This document shows positions 46,622 through 54,676 of a DNA stretch of 64,000 nucleotides, piece after piece. Location: NCBI GenBank assembly GCA_019550975.1, contig SDWH01000012.1, positions 54,774 through 118,773 on the forward strand. The letters are read 5' to 3'. Within the stretch, counting starts at the first letter, position 1; every line of letters starts with the position of its first letter. The notes beneath the pieces were generated by a model. It saw only the letters and a program-made list of their open reading frames with translations. It searched no databases and was not told the DNA's origin. Both the position numbers and the translations under genes were made by a program. This stretch comes from Bacteroidales bacterium SW299 (lineage in GTDB: Bacteria; Bacteroidota; Bacteroidia; Bacteroidales; Bacteroidaceae).

Positions 46622-47311
46622 CTACAGCAGCTTTTTAGGTTTGGACGCAACAAACTCTTTCAGATAGAAAGGTTCAAAATAAGCCACATCCTTAAAATCA
46701 TTGTTCGCTACAGCCTTCTCTGCCAGCGGAAACATCCATTTTGCCAACGGATGAACGTCGTCCAGGAAATGGGCGTTGGGATGCTTAATCTTATCCTTGC
46801 ACTTGGCAGCGCCGTTTCCGAAGAAATACACCGGACGCTCAGCCAAGAATTCTTCATAAGCGTTCTCATCGACAATATCCGCAGAGATTTCACGCTTCAC
46901 ACGCAAGGCGCGGTCGTAAACGGCAGCATATACTTCCATACGGCGGGCGTCAATCATCGGACAAAGAAGCGCGTCTTCCGGCAAATCACGGAAAAGCAGT
47001 ACAGGGACACACATCACCTCCAGTGTAGGAAGGCCTATCAAAGGAATGCCCAATGCATAGCAGATGCCTTTTGCCATAGAAACGCCGATACGCAGCCCGG
47101 TATAAGATCCCGGACCGCAGCTGACCGCCACAGCATCTACCGGAATGGCATGGCTGTCGGCAAATGACAAAGCTTCATCAACAAACGTCCCTAATTCCGT
47201 GGCATGGGAAGGTCCCTTAAAATCTTCTTTCGAGAAAATGGAAGCTCCATCCTGGCTGACGGCCACCGAACAGACTTCCGTAGAAGTTTCTATATGTAAA
47301 ATACAAGACAT
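46622..47311 (-). CDS. tsaB: tRNA threonylcarbamoyladenosine biosynthesis protein TsaB
   Basis: 229 residues from MSCILHIETSTEVCSVAVSQ; the 17 codons upstream cover the promoter. Motifs typical of TsaB: HIETSTEVCSVAV, GPSHATELGTFVDEAL and AVSCGPGSYTGLRIGVSMAK. It partners TsaD in making t6A37 on ANN-decoding tRNAs. It is the first gene of the cluster that continues to rseP. Confidence 0.95.
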   Translation of the reverse strand: MSCILHIETSTEVCSVAVSQDGASIFSKEDFKGPSHATELGTFVDEALSFADSHAIPVDAVAVSCGPGSYTGLRIGVSMAKGICYALGIPLIGLPTLEVMCVPVLLFRDLPEDALLCPMIDARRMEVYAAVYDRALRVKREISADIVDENAYEEFLAERPVYFFGNGAAKCKDKIKHPNAHFLDDVHPLAKWMFPLAEKAVANNDFKDVAYFEPFYLKEFVASKPKKLL

Positions 47312-47339
47312 AATCAAGCAGTATAATGATAATAGGTTG

Positions 47340-47347
47340 CAAATATA
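47340..47347 (-). promoter_or_regulatory. -7 element TATATTTG of the tsaB cluster
   Basis: On the minus strand TATATTTG fits TAnnTTTG, 28 bases before the tsaB ATG. Confidence 0.6.
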
Positions 47348-47391
47348 CATTTTTCTCCTCATTACCCGCCCATTATCTGCTTACTTTTTAT

Positions 47392-47419
47392 TTTCTATTA
47401 GAATATCCGGCCTCCAGCC
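47392..47419. repeat. Left copy of a 28-base direct repeat bracketing the accessory region
   Basis: It begins TTTCTATTAGAATATCC and ends GGCCTCCAGCC. The same sequence, with two differences, is at 61654-61681 in the same orientation. The copy lies between the tsaB promoter and the first accessory gene. Confidence 0.65.
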
Positions 47420-47513
47420 TATGAGGTTATTTAATTGTGATTGTAGTTCCATCGCTCTACATATTTATCCAAGAAATCATTCAGTTTTTATGAAACAGCT
47501 AAATTGTCATTTT

Positions 47514-48110
47514 TCATTTGCCTTTTGCAAGCAACGCTTCTTTTATCCGTGCCGGAGTGCCCATGTGCTCAAAAAAATCCGTCACCTGCTTTTTCTCCAT
47601 GGCGGAGAATGTGGCAGGCATCAGTTTCTCTATTTCTGCCAAGGACAGTTCGATGCCGTCCACGAAATATTTGTTGGTAACGTAGTTGATGAACAATTCC
47701 GGAGTCGGTTTGCTTTTCAGCATGCCTTCGAACATCTGGAGCGACCAGTCATACGCTTCGGACGCTTCATCATTTCTTCCGTTCTTCAGCAATATGCTAC
47801 CTTTCCCTAAGTAGTAATACGGATTATGCTTGTCCACATATTGTTCTGCGTCAAGAATGGTCTGCAAGGCTTCTTCCGAACGCCCCAAAGACTCCAGAAT
47901 GCCGGCTTTGTTGCCGTAAGCGTTTACCAGCGACGGGGCTATAGCAATTGCTTCGTCCAAAAGTTTAAGAGCCGCTTCCAAAGAATCCGGATGCATGCTC
48001 ATGCGTGCCGCCCTGTCGTTTTTGGCGAGAGCTTCCGGAGAATAACTGTTTTGAGCCGCCAAGAAAGAAGCGCAAAAAGCAAAAATGATGGTAATTGCAT
48101 AAGTTTTCAT
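47514..48110 (-). CDS. Secreted TPR protein (intact copy of a duplicated gene)
   Basis: 198 residues from MKTYAITIIFAFCASFLAAQ (signal peptide). Helical TPR-like repeats are clear: SLEAALKLLDEAIAIAPSLV, NAYGNKAGILESLGRSEEAL and YYYLGKGSILLKNGRNDEAS. A C-terminal helical tail ends MGTPARIKEALLAKGK. A second copy at 50432-51028 is broken by a nonsense codon. Function unknown; it is one of a set of small secreted proteins behind the exported amidase gene. Confidence 0.8.
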   Translation of the reverse strand: MKTYAITIIFAFCASFLAAQNSYSPEALAKNDRAARMSMHPDSLEAALKLLDEAIAIAPSLVNAYGNKAGILESLGRSEEALQTILDAEQYVDKHNPYYYLGKGSILLKNGRNDEASEAYDWSLQMFEGMLKSKPTPELFINYVTNKYFVDGIELSLAEIEKLMPATFSAMEKKQVTDFFEHMGTPARIKEALLAKGK

Positions 48111-48178
48111 TGTGGTCAAATTTTGATTAGGCATTACTAAAATAGTCGATTAACATCTTACAAATCTGTAACAGTGGT

Positions 48179-48561
48179 TTATTGCAGATGGGTATTAGTT
48201 TCTCCAAAGTATGCCGTACGGGTAGCCTTCCCTACGTCGCTAATCATGTAGTGTCCATCAACCTGCTCCACCGTCAAAGGTATCTGTATGACTCGTTTGG
48301 CATACTCGTCTTGATAAATTACCGCATAATTGTTTCCTCGTATATGGACTACTCTTATACTCTCTATGCCGTCCATGCTTGCATCTTGCGCGCAGATAAG
48401 GGCATCTGTTCCGCTTTCCTGCGACATCTTCTTTGCCTGCTCCATTGCTTTTGGGGTAAGACAGGCCCGTTTCAGGGAATCCTCGAAAGCCTGCGAATGG
48501 GGCATGACCGCTATGTATTCCATGTATTTCCTATAGAAATCGTACAGCACCCTTACGGGTG
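48179..48561 (-). pseudogene. 5'-truncated copy of the candidate immunity gene
   Basis: Its 120 or so residues (VLYDFYRKYMEYIAVMPHSQ to GETNTHLQ) match the C-terminal two thirds of the intact gene at 51097-51588 almost perfectly, but the signal peptide and first 40 residues are missing. Homology stops sharply near 48566, where a GC-richer unrelated segment begins. Only a GTG could start translation, so a functional secreted product is unlikely. Confidence 0.8.
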
Positions 48562-48564
48562 CTG

Positions 48565-48717
48565 AATTTTGCGTCGGAAACTCTAGCTACGCGGCACGCT
48601 GCGGTTAAACATAGTTGGGGCGGTTTCACAGTCCTGGTTATTGCCGGATAGTCTGCAGCTTGTAGCTGCATGGCTTCGTCCCGCTAAATTCCCATTATCA
48701 TAAAAAACAGACTATGG
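48565..48717. other. GC-rich junction segment without a gene
   Basis: About 150 bases between the truncated gene copy and the propeller gene. Composition differs from the AT-rich surroundings and no frame or known element was recognised. It contains a short GCAGC/GCTGC dyad near 48660. It may be a scar of the event that truncated 48179-48561. Confidence 0.4.
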
Positions 48718-49599
48718 CTAGTTATGTACCTCGCATTGGTGTATTTGCCCGCTGTCGCGCAACAATAGGTAATACAATACATGCGACTGTTCATCGAAAT
48801 GGATTTTGCTCACCGGATTCTCGCTCAAGTTGTCCATCAGCCGGGTGGTTTCTTCCGTTTCCGTATTTACCCGGAATACGCCTTCGCGGCCCGCCACGAT
48901 GAATGTTCCTTCTTGCGAAGCAGCCTCTATCAGGTAGGGGGCAGCGACCAGTTTCTCAAAGCGTGCCGTCACGTCCGCAGGCTTTGCAAGCGAGGCGTTC
49001 CATTGCCATATCCGTGCCTGCGTCTTGCCTGCTTCCGTATACGTGGTGCTGTAAATTGCGTTTCCTCCGGGAGTTGCAGACAATGAAATGATGTTCCCGT
49101 CCTGTTTGCCCGTCTCAATCTGCTTTTTGCTGCCCTTGCCCAAATCCATGCAAGCAAGCGTGTGCATGCCTGCGAGGTATACCGTTTGCCGGGTGGCGCT
49201 CATATGCAAGAGGGGAGCTGGGGAGATGGTTGCCTGTCGCACCATCTCACTGCAAGTTTGTGTCGAGGGCGAATAGGCTAAGAGGTTTCCTTGCTTCTCG
49301 AACAGCAGTTGCCCGTCCGGGAGGAATGTCAAGCCATGCGATGCCTCCGTTGGCGCATTGCCGGACATTTCCGTCGAGTCTACCACAAATTCCTTTTGCG
49401 AAGAAAGGTTCTTTACTACGATCTTGGACATTTTGTCCTTGTTCCATTGCTTGTAAGCAAGATACTTCCCGTCCGGCGACACATCGAATAGCCAGATATA
49501 ATCTACCTGGGTCAGAAACGGATTCTGAGCATTTGCCTTCGGATTTGCTCCCAGCAGGCAAATGATGACTGCTAAAAAAATTCTTACCATGTGATTCAT
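48718..49599 (-). CDS. Secreted beta-propeller (WD40/TolB-like) protein
   Basis: 293 residues with a signal peptide (FLAVIICLLGANPKANA). Repeated blade-like strands are visible: YIWLFDVSPDGKYLAYKQWN, ASHGLTFLPDGQLLFEKQGN, NIISLSATPGGNAIYSTTYT and KIHFDEQSHVLYYLLLRDSG. The spacing suggests six or seven blades, with no attached enzyme domain. It lies between the two copies of the duplicated module. I cannot assign a function; a binding or immunity role is possible only by context. Confidence 0.75.
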   Translation of the reverse strand: MNHMVRIFLAVIICLLGANPKANAQNPFLTQVDYIWLFDVSPDGKYLAYKQWNKDKMSKIVVKNLSSQKEFVVDSTEMSGNAPTEASHGLTFLPDGQLLFEKQGNLLAYSPSTQTCSEMVRQATISPAPLLHMSATRQTVYLAGMHTLACMDLGKGSKKQIETGKQDGNIISLSATPGGNAIYSTTYTEAGKTQARIWQWNASLAKPADVTARFEKLVAAPYLIEAASQEGTFIVAGREGVFRVNTETEETTRLMDNLSENPVSKIHFDEQSHVLYYLLLRDSGQIHQCEVHN

Positions 49600-49689
49600 T
49601 ATACTATTCAGTTATTCCTTGTTCAACAACAAAATATGTTCTCATAGCAACGGTTGCATCATGAGTAGAGCATTAAAAATGACCTGTGC

Positions 49690-50325
49690 CTATTCGCCAT
49701 CCAAATACCCGGTACTTATAAAATTCACGTTGTTGTATGCGTATTTGTAAGCATCAAACATGATGTTTGCTTCCTCGGAATAATCGTTTTTTACGGAGTC
49801 GTAAAAATCGGCGAATTGTTTTTCCAGGTCTTTTGAGCGAGTGATGTTGGACCAATAGAAAAACCAGAATTGGAATCTATGTCCGATGCGTAAGCTGGAC
49901 AAGTAGTTGAAAATGGCTTTTCGTGTGTCAGTTTGGTTCAATAACTGTCTAACCATGCTTTTTAAATAATTGGGAGCGTCTGCGTCAATCTCTGCTCCTA
50001 TGCACAAGTCTATTGCTCTTTTGCAATACTCATCTGCTGATATGGCCGTTAGCTTGTTGCTGAAAGCATTCACGAATTTGTGCGATGTGGAATACAAAGT
50101 TGGCGGGACATTGTTGCGGGTGTATTGAAAAGTTGCGATATATTGCATCCAAGTCTTAGGAAAGGCATCGAAGTACTCGCGCTGGCTGTCCGCATCCTCC
50201 TTCTTCATCAGGGCTTCGTAGGCGGCATTCAGTCGTACAGTGTCTACCATAACATACGCACTCTGCTGCGCTTTCGCTGAAAGCGACAAAGCAAATGCTG
50301 CAAAGAATAATAACAAAGGGCTCAT
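49690..50325 (-). CDS. Small secreted helical protein, unknown
   Basis: 211 residues with signal peptide LLLFFAAFALSLSAKA. The mature part is mainly helical and rich in Tyr, Asn and Phe (EYFDAFPKTWMQYIATFQYT, HKFVNAFSNKL, GAEIDADAPNYLKSMVRQLL, RFQFWFFYWSNITRSKDLEK). No catalytic motif is visible. Size, secretion signal and position in a row of small secreted genes behind a predicted cell-wall hydrolase suggest a candidate immunity or envelope-protection protein (inference). Confidence 0.7.
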   Translation of the reverse strand: MSPLLLFFAAFALSLSAKAQQSAYVMVDTVRLNAAYEALMKKEDADSQREYFDAFPKTWMQYIATFQYTRNNVPPTLYSTSHKFVNAFSNKLTAISADEYCKRAIDLCIGAEIDADAPNYLKSMVRQLLNQTDTRKAIFNYLSSLRIGHRFQFWFFYWSNITRSKDLEKQFADFYDSVKNDYSEEANIMFDAYKYAYNNVNFISTGYLDGE

Positions 50326-50431
50326 AGATGTGATTGTTTATGGGTTATTTAATTGTGATTGTAATTCCATCGCTGCCATACTTGTCTAAGAAATCATTCA
50401 GATTTTATGAAACAACTAAATTTTCATTTTT

Positions 50432-51028
50432 TCATCTGCTTTTTGCAAGTAACGCTTCTTTTATCCGTGCCGGAGTGCCCATGTGCTCAAAGAAATCTGT
50501 CACCTGTTTTTTCTCCATGGTAGAGAATGTGGTAGGCATCAGTTTCTCTATTTCTGCCAAGGACAGTTCGATGCCGTTCACGAAATATTTGTTAGTAACG
50601 TAGTTGATGAATGATTCCAAAGTCGGTTTGCTTTTCAGCATGTCTTCGAACAGCTGGAGCGACTAGGTATATGCTTCGGATGCTTCACCGTTTCTTCCGT
50701 TCTTCAGCAATATGTTATCTTTCCCTAAGTAGTAATACGGATTACGTTTGTCCACATATTGTTCTGCGTCAAGAATGGTCTGCAAGGCTTCTTCCGAACA
50801 CTTCAAAGACTCCAGGATGTCGGCTTTGTTGCCGTAAGCGTTTACCAGCGACGGGTCTATGGCAATTGCTTCGTCCAAAAGTTTAAGAGCCGTTTCCAAA
50901 GAATCCGAATGCATGCTCATGCGTTCCGTCCTGTTGTTTTTGGCAAGGGCCTTCGGAGAATAACTGTTTTGAGCCGCCAATAAAGAAGCGCAAAAAGCAA
51001 AAATGATGGTAATTGCATAAGTTTTCAT
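50432..51028 (-). pseudogene. Secreted TPR protein, copy inactivated by one nonsense codon
   Basis: Same length as the intact copy at 47514-48110 and very similar throughout, from MKTYAITIIFAFCASLLAAQ to ARIKEALLAKSR. At 50665-50663 the Trp codon TGG of the intact copy is TAG, which stops translation after 121 residues. The frame remains open on both sides, so the lesion looks recent. Confidence 0.85.
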
Positions 51029-51096
51029 TGTGCTCAAATTTTGATTAGCCATTACTAAAATAGTCGATTAATATCTTACAAATCTGCAACTGTGGT

Positions 51097-51588
51097 TTAT
51101 TGCAGATGGGTATTAGTTTCTTTAAAGTATGCCGTACGGGTAGCCTTCCCTACGTTGCTAATCATGTAGTGTCCATCGACCTGCTCCACCGTCAAAGGTA
51201 TCTGTATAACCCGTTTGGCATACTTGTCTTGATAAATTACCGCATAATTGTTTCCTCGTATATGGACTACTCTTATACTCTCTATGCCGTCCATGCTTGC
51301 ATCTTGTGCGCAGATAAGGGCATCTGCTCCGCTTTCCTGCGACATCTTCCTTGCCTGCTCCATTGCTTTTGGGGTAAGACAGGCCCGTTTCAGGGAATCC
51401 TCGAAAGCCTGCGAATGGGGCATGACCGCCATGTATTCCATATATTTCCTATAGAAATCGTACAGCATCCTTACGGGTGCTGAAGCTTCCTCCGGACTTT
51501 CAACTGTACTTCTTGTTTGTACCGTTTGTCCTTGCGAAGCAGATGCGAGGAATAGAATCAAAAACAAGAGTAAGAACTTCGTTTTCAT
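51097..51588 (-). CDS. Small secreted protein, DUF3828-like; candidate immunity protein
   Basis: 163 residues from MKTKFLLLFLILFLASASQG (signal peptide); an upstream Met would add eight polar residues. The mature domain (APVRMLYDFYRKYMEYMAVM, SLKRACLTPKAMEQARKMSQ, IRVVHIRGNNYAVIYQDKYA, KRVIQIPLTVEQVDGHYMIS) has the helix-then-sheet order of NTF2/DUF3828-like small domains. It is the first gene after the GG-leader amidase, 153 bases downstream on the same strand. A periplasmic location is right for protecting the producer from a peptidoglycan amidase. The immunity role is an inference from position and localisation. Confidence 0.7.
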   Translation of the reverse strand: MKTKFLLLFLILFLASASQGQTVQTRSTVESPEEASAPVRMLYDFYRKYMEYMAVMPHSQAFEDSLKRACLTPKAMEQARKMSQESGADALICAQDASMDGIESIRVVHIRGNNYAVIYQDKYAKRVIQIPLTVEQVDGHYMISNVGKATRTAYFKETNTHLQ

Positions 51589-51741
51589 AATTGGTGTTTT
51601 TAAGTTGGACAAATGATTTTTTATAACTTCTTATAGTTAGCTTATATAACATAAAAGAAGCATTCTGCTATGGAAACTCTATAATATTGGATTAAAAATT
51701 CTGATAATTAATCTTTTATTTAATTCAATCTAAACTCATTT

Positions 51742-52356
51742 TTAACGTCTTAATATCGTATATTCCGTATTTGGATTTTCACGGTAAGCAGGTCCTCCAT
51801 ACATGTCTCGTTGTACAAAATCCGAAATCCAATATTGTCCATTATACATAGCGACATGCCCGTGTTGATGTCCTTCTATTGCTTCAAAAACTACGATGTC
51901 TCCAGCCTGAGGAACATATACCCCGGATGTTATAGAAGAACTCACGGTATAAAAGCCTCGTTCTTGTAGCCATGTATCATAATCACACGCATCTATTGGA
52001 TGACCATTTGTTAATAATCCACCAGCTTCCAGTGCCTGTCGTATAGCTTTTGCGCATTGCTGGGTTGAGGTTGATTGCGCATGAGAAGTTAAATATGATA
52101 CAGTTTCATTCACATTATATCCTCCATCGCTTATTTTTCCTCCATCAGGCCCTATTACTCCTAAGCCTTCAACATATCCACCATTCCATAAGCCGCTGGC
52201 CATCATAGCTAAATATTCTTGATAGGTGTAAGTTTGAGAACCATACAGTCCGCTTGGGGGCATTGTCCCTCCTATGTATGTACGTTGCTCTGTTTCATTG
52301 ATGATCGGCATTATTTTAGCCAACTCATCCAAACTTTTTCTCGTAATCTTTTTCAT
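51742..52356 (-). CDS. Double-glycine-leader papain-fold (CHAP/NlpC-like) amidase, candidate exported toxin
   Basis: 204 residues. Residues 1-30 (MKKITRKSLDELAKIMPIIN, then ETEQRTYIGG) form a GG leader of the Bacteroidales type: charged start, amphipathic helix and Gly29-Gly30 for cutting by a C39 peptidase. There is no Sec signal. A Gly-rich linker leads to a papain-like cysteine hydrolase domain with Cys101 in QQCAKAIRQALEAGG, GDIVVFEAIEGHQHGHVAMY with His167, and YWISDFVQRDMYGGPAYREN with Asp179. This layout matches peptidoglycan amidases and endopeptidases such as CHAP, NlpC/P60 and type VI amidase effectors. It lies 31 bases after the glycosyltransferase gene in the exporter operon. The most likely role is an exported cell-wall-degrading toxin; the target and bond cut are unknown. 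Confidence 0.8.
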   Translation of the reverse strand: MKKITRKSLDELAKIMPIINETEQRTYIGGTMPPSGLYGSQTYTYQEYLAMMASGLWNGGYVEGLGVIGPDGGKISDGGYNVNETVSYLTSHAQSTSTQQCAKAIRQALEAGGLLTNGHPIDACDYDTWLQERGFYTVSSSITSGVYVPQAGDIVVFEAIEGHQHGHVAMYNGQYWISDFVQRDMYGGPAYRENPNTEYTILRR

Positions 52357-52387
52357 AAAAATTCCGTTTTTAAATGTTAGGCATATA

Positions 52388-53647
52388 TTACTTCATTGTA
52401 ACCTTTTGATAAATCCCCAAAGTCTTTTTTACCATTGTATTCAGACAAAACTTTTCCTCGTAAAGTTTGCGGGCATTTTGTTCCAATTTCATCCGTAATA
52501 AAGGATTATTGATTAATCGCTTGATTTGCTCTTTTAGCCGGATAACATCTACCGCTAGTCCCTCTGTTTCTGAAAAATTAACCGGCACTTTCAATGCATT
52601 TACTTCATCGGCAAACATTTCGTCCAAGCCGTCAATTCCTGTAGTAACTATTGGCAGGGCGAACATGGCCATCTCAATAGCTACATAGCTGCACTGTTCC
52701 TGCAAGGAAGCTATGACTCCCACGTCGCATGTCTGGTAGTATTCTTTCAATTCTGCCAAGGAAATTCTTCCTACAAAATCAGCTTCTACATCTGCATATT
52801 CCTTTCGTAATGTTTCTAAGTAATTGCTTTGTCCTCTTCCTGCTACAGTCAGAGACAAGCAGTAGCCTTCTGTCTGAAGCATTCTTAATGCCTGTAAAAT
52901 GTATACAAGGCCTTTGGAAGGAGATATAGAGCCTACATACAATAGGCGGAAAGGTACTCGCTGATTGTCATTGCGTCTGCAAGCGTTATCATTCAGATTC
53001 AAATCGGGCATTCCATTGTATATTACAGAAACGTTTACATTCTCACCCAGCAGAGACGTTATGAAACGATGTCCGTTTTCGGTGACGCAAACGATATGGT
53101 CTGCTTCCTCATAGGCTTTCAGTTCGTTATGGCAGGACATTGCCATGCTTGCCTTTTGTTGTTGCATTCCGTCAATGCAGAATTGTTTGTAGAGTCGGTT
53201 GAAGCGTTGTGTGTCTCTATTATACAATCCTTTCCAAGGAATGCAGTGCAGGTGAGTTACAATGCGGCAATTTGGAACCTGGTTTTTTACCAATAGGGCA
53301 AAGTCAATCAAATTCAGCGTATGTAAGTGCAAAATATGCCAGCCATCGTCAACAAATACTTGTTTTATAAGACCGAATGCCAGTTTGTTGTACTGTTCCA
53401 TCCAGAAAGGTTCGTTCATTGTACCGTCCGGATGTTGCGGGAGTGGTATTATGACCTGTCTTTTGCCTTCCGGCAGTTCTTTTATCGAAACGAACGTTAC
53501 GCGCGGACTGAATTGGAACACGATGCGGCAAACGCGGACGGAAGCATAGTGGCGTAGCCCTTCTTGCAGTACGTGTAAATAACGGCTTACTCCCGTTGTA
53601 TCTTCCGTACTGTTTATATCCAGCAAGTATAGATTTATCTGTTTCAT
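52388..53647 (-). CDS. Glycosyltransferase of the GG-Bacteroidales peptide systems (GT4-like)
   Basis: 419 residues. Two Rossmann-like halves: the N-terminal one with NSTEDTTGVSRYLHVLQEGL and HILHLHTLNLIDFALL, and the C-terminal donor-binding half with LLYVGSISPSKGLVYILQAL, VIASLQEQCSYVAIEMAMFA and PIVTTGIDGLDEMF (GT4-type E...E region). It resembles the family (TIGR04157) found beside double-glycine-leader peptides and PCAT exporters in Bacteroidetes. It may modify the exported protein or its partners; the acceptor is unknown. It starts 9 bases after the LanC-like gene. Confidence 0.85.
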   Translation of the reverse strand: MKQINLYLLDINSTEDTTGVSRYLHVLQEGLRHYASVRVCRIVFQFSPRVTFVSIKELPEGKRQVIIPLPQHPDGTMNEPFWMEQYNKLAFGLIKQVFVDDGWHILHLHTLNLIDFALLVKNQVPNCRIVTHLHCIPWKGLYNRDTQRFNRLYKQFCIDGMQQQKASMAMSCHNELKAYEEADHIVCVTENGHRFITSLLGENVNVSVIYNGMPDLNLNDNACRRNDNQRVPFRLLYVGSISPSKGLVYILQALRMLQTEGYCLSLTVAGRGQSNYLETLRKEYADVEADFVGRISLAELKEYYQTCDVGVIASLQEQCSYVAIEMAMFALPIVTTGIDGLDEMFADEVNALKVPVNFSETEGLAVDVIRLKEQIKRLINNPLLRMKLEQNARKLYEEKFCLNTMVKKTLGIYQKVTMK

Positions 53648-53656
53648 AATCCATCG

Positions 53657-54676
53657 TTACAAAGGTCGTAATACATCGTTTCTTTTTCTTCCGGTAGCAT
53701 CGTTCACAGCCCACAATATCAGACGGGATACTCCGTGTTGGTAGCCGGCATAGAAGGTAGAGGCTGGTATATGAGTTGTCAGATAATCTTCCCAATATTC
53801 TGCATCTGCATCGCTGAAACACATCTGCATTTCTTCTGCTTTTTGCCGATAAGGCAGTTCGTGCAGCGGTCGGAACAAAAAATCTACTTGTGCGGCAAGA
53901 GTAGAATTCTGCCATTCGAATTTGGATACAGAAATCTCCAAATGCGACCGAGCTTGTACTTGCAAATCATCGATGAATGCTTGTTCGGCAACCTTTCTAA
54001 TGGCATAGTCAATATAATACATGTGTTCTTGAGATTCACAGGCATGTGCATATGCGTATAGCGACATCCACTCACCCGGTTGGAGTGACAACTTGCGGCA
54101 ATAAAGCGACAAGGAAAGGTATTGTTTGAAAAGAACTAACCAATGTGCCATTTCTTCGGCAGAAGCGTTTGTCCGTGATGCTTGCTGCAGCAGTTCTTCC
54201 GACATGCGTCTGAACAGCTTGTCTTCCAATTCCCGGATTTCCGGTTTGTTTGTCCATTTAGAATAATGGTGCAGGAAATAAATGGCGGGGTAAAGACTGC
54301 GTTTGCCAGTTTCTTCGCATTGTTTTTGTTGCCTGCCTATCTGCTGGCAAATAGTCAAAGCTTGCTTGCCAAACACATCTTCAAACTCGGTCTCTATAAA
54401 ACCGTTTTCTAATAGATACAGTACGGTATACCCAATGCCCGACAACCCGTTCTCGAAGCTAATATCTTGAGTTCTGACCAATAAAGCTTCTTGCAACAGT
54501 TGGCTGGCTTGTTCTTCCAGATATTCGTCTGCAAGCACGCGGGAAGCCTCGAACAATGTCAAAGACATGCCGGCTTTGCCATTGTAGAGTCCACTTAACC
54601 CCACAGTACATGCGTTGAGCGCTACATAATAGCTCATCTTCGCAAGAATCTCTTTATTGATGCAATATGGTTTCAT
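53657..54676 (-). CDS. LanC-like protein lacking the zinc-ligand motifs
   Basis: 339 residues, mainly helical. Two GxxG-type repeats characteristic of the LanC alpha-toroid are clear: GLSGLYNGKAGMSLTLFEAS and ISFENGLSGIGYTVLYLLEN. The later Cys and Cys-His motifs (WCYG, CHG) that hold the catalytic zinc in lanthionine cyclases are not present, and the protein is shorter than usual cyclases. It may be a binding or scaffold protein rather than a cyclase. Its start overlaps the TolC stop (ATGA). Confidence 0.7.
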   Translation of the reverse strand: MKPYCINKEILAKMSYYVALNACTVGLSGLYNGKAGMSLTLFEASRVLADEYLEEQASQLLQEALLVRTQDISFENGLSGIGYTVLYLLENGFIETEFEDVFGKQALTICQQIGRQQKQCEETGKRSLYPAIYFLHHYSKWTNKPEIRELEDKLFRRMSEELLQQASRTNASAEEMAHWLVLFKQYLSLSLYCRKLSLQPGEWMSLYAYAHACESQEHMYYIDYAIRKVAEQAFIDDLQVQARSHLEISVSKFEWQNSTLAAQVDFLFRPLHELPYRQKAEEMQMCFSDADAEYWEDYLTTHIPASTFYAGYQHGVSRLILWAVNDATGRKRNDVLRPL

